Assembly (NCBI GenBank): GCA_964584415.1
Contig: CAZOZX010000122.1
Coordinates: 1 to 5,778, forward strand
Direction of reading: 5' to 3'
DNA length: 5,778 nucleotides
From: PHAA01 sp964584415
GTDB taxonomy: Bacteria; Bacillota; Syntrophomonadia; Syntrophomonadales; Syntrophomonadaceae
Shown: positions 5,771 through 5,778 of the stretch, piece after piece
Layout: each line of letters opens with the position of its first letter
Position numbering within the stretch: position 1 is the first letter of the stretch
Notes under the pieces: generated by a model
The model's database searches: none
The model's input: only the letters and a program-made list of their open reading frames with translations
Told to the model about the DNA's origin: nothing
Program-made: the position numbers and the translations under genes

Positions 5771-5778
5771 ATACATTT

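Noticed and set aside
1..5778. Mobile element, CRISPR array, tRNA or rRNA gene, or defence system
   Set aside because: No spaced direct repeats, terminal inverted repeats, transposase or integrase frames, or cloverleaf-like sequences were seen. The region is a conserved chromosomal block.

Overview
The window looks like the conserved metG–tatD–yabE–rsmA housekeeping block of a spore-forming Firmicute. All five genes are on the + strand. In Bacillus subtilis the order is metS, yabD (tatD), yabE, rnmV, ksgA (rsmA), yabG, veg. Strong Shine-Dalgarno sequences, sigma-A-type promoters, U-tailed hairpin terminators, a G5/3D cell-wall protein and a YhcN/YlaJ-type sporulation lipoprotein all fit a low-to-middling GC member of the Firmicutes. 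Class Clostridia or a relative is my guess; the sequence does not settle the genus.

Layout. Positions 1-1622 hold the 3' part of metG (methionyl-tRNA synthetase), cut by the left edge. tatD (1640-2407) follows after 17 nt, with its ribosome-binding site overlapping the metG stop codon, so the two form an operon that ends at a clear hairpin terminator (2437-2468). The 279-nt gap 2408-2686 carries a sigma-A promoter whose -35 box is overlapped by a near-perfect 22-bp palindrome, probably an operator. The promoter drives a secreted YabE-like DUF348–G5–3D protein (2687-3808). A 13-bp-stem terminator (3842-3883) separates it from a small lipoprotein of the YhcN/YlaJ family (3956-4540). That gene ends at its own terminator (4572-4610). 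rsmA (4770-5651) follows with its own putative promoter. The last 127 nt hold no convincing gene, but end in a near-consensus promoter (TTGACA-N17-TATACT) under an A/T-rich tract, pointing out of the window.

How the genes relate. MetG charges tRNA-Met, RsmA dimethylates 16S rRNA, and TatD is a metal-dependent nuclease/hydrolase. These are unlinked housekeeping roles that share synteny. YabE probably remodels peptidoglycan, and the lipoprotein is probably spore- or membrane-associated. The clearest departure from the usual block is that rnmV (RNase M5), normally between yabE and rsmA, is absent and the lipoprotein gene lies there instead. I see no mobile element, CRISPR array, RNA gene or clearly novel multi-gene system. 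The points most worth following are the palindromic operator, the rnmV replacement, the modified domain layout of YabE and the low-complexity insert in the lipoprotein.
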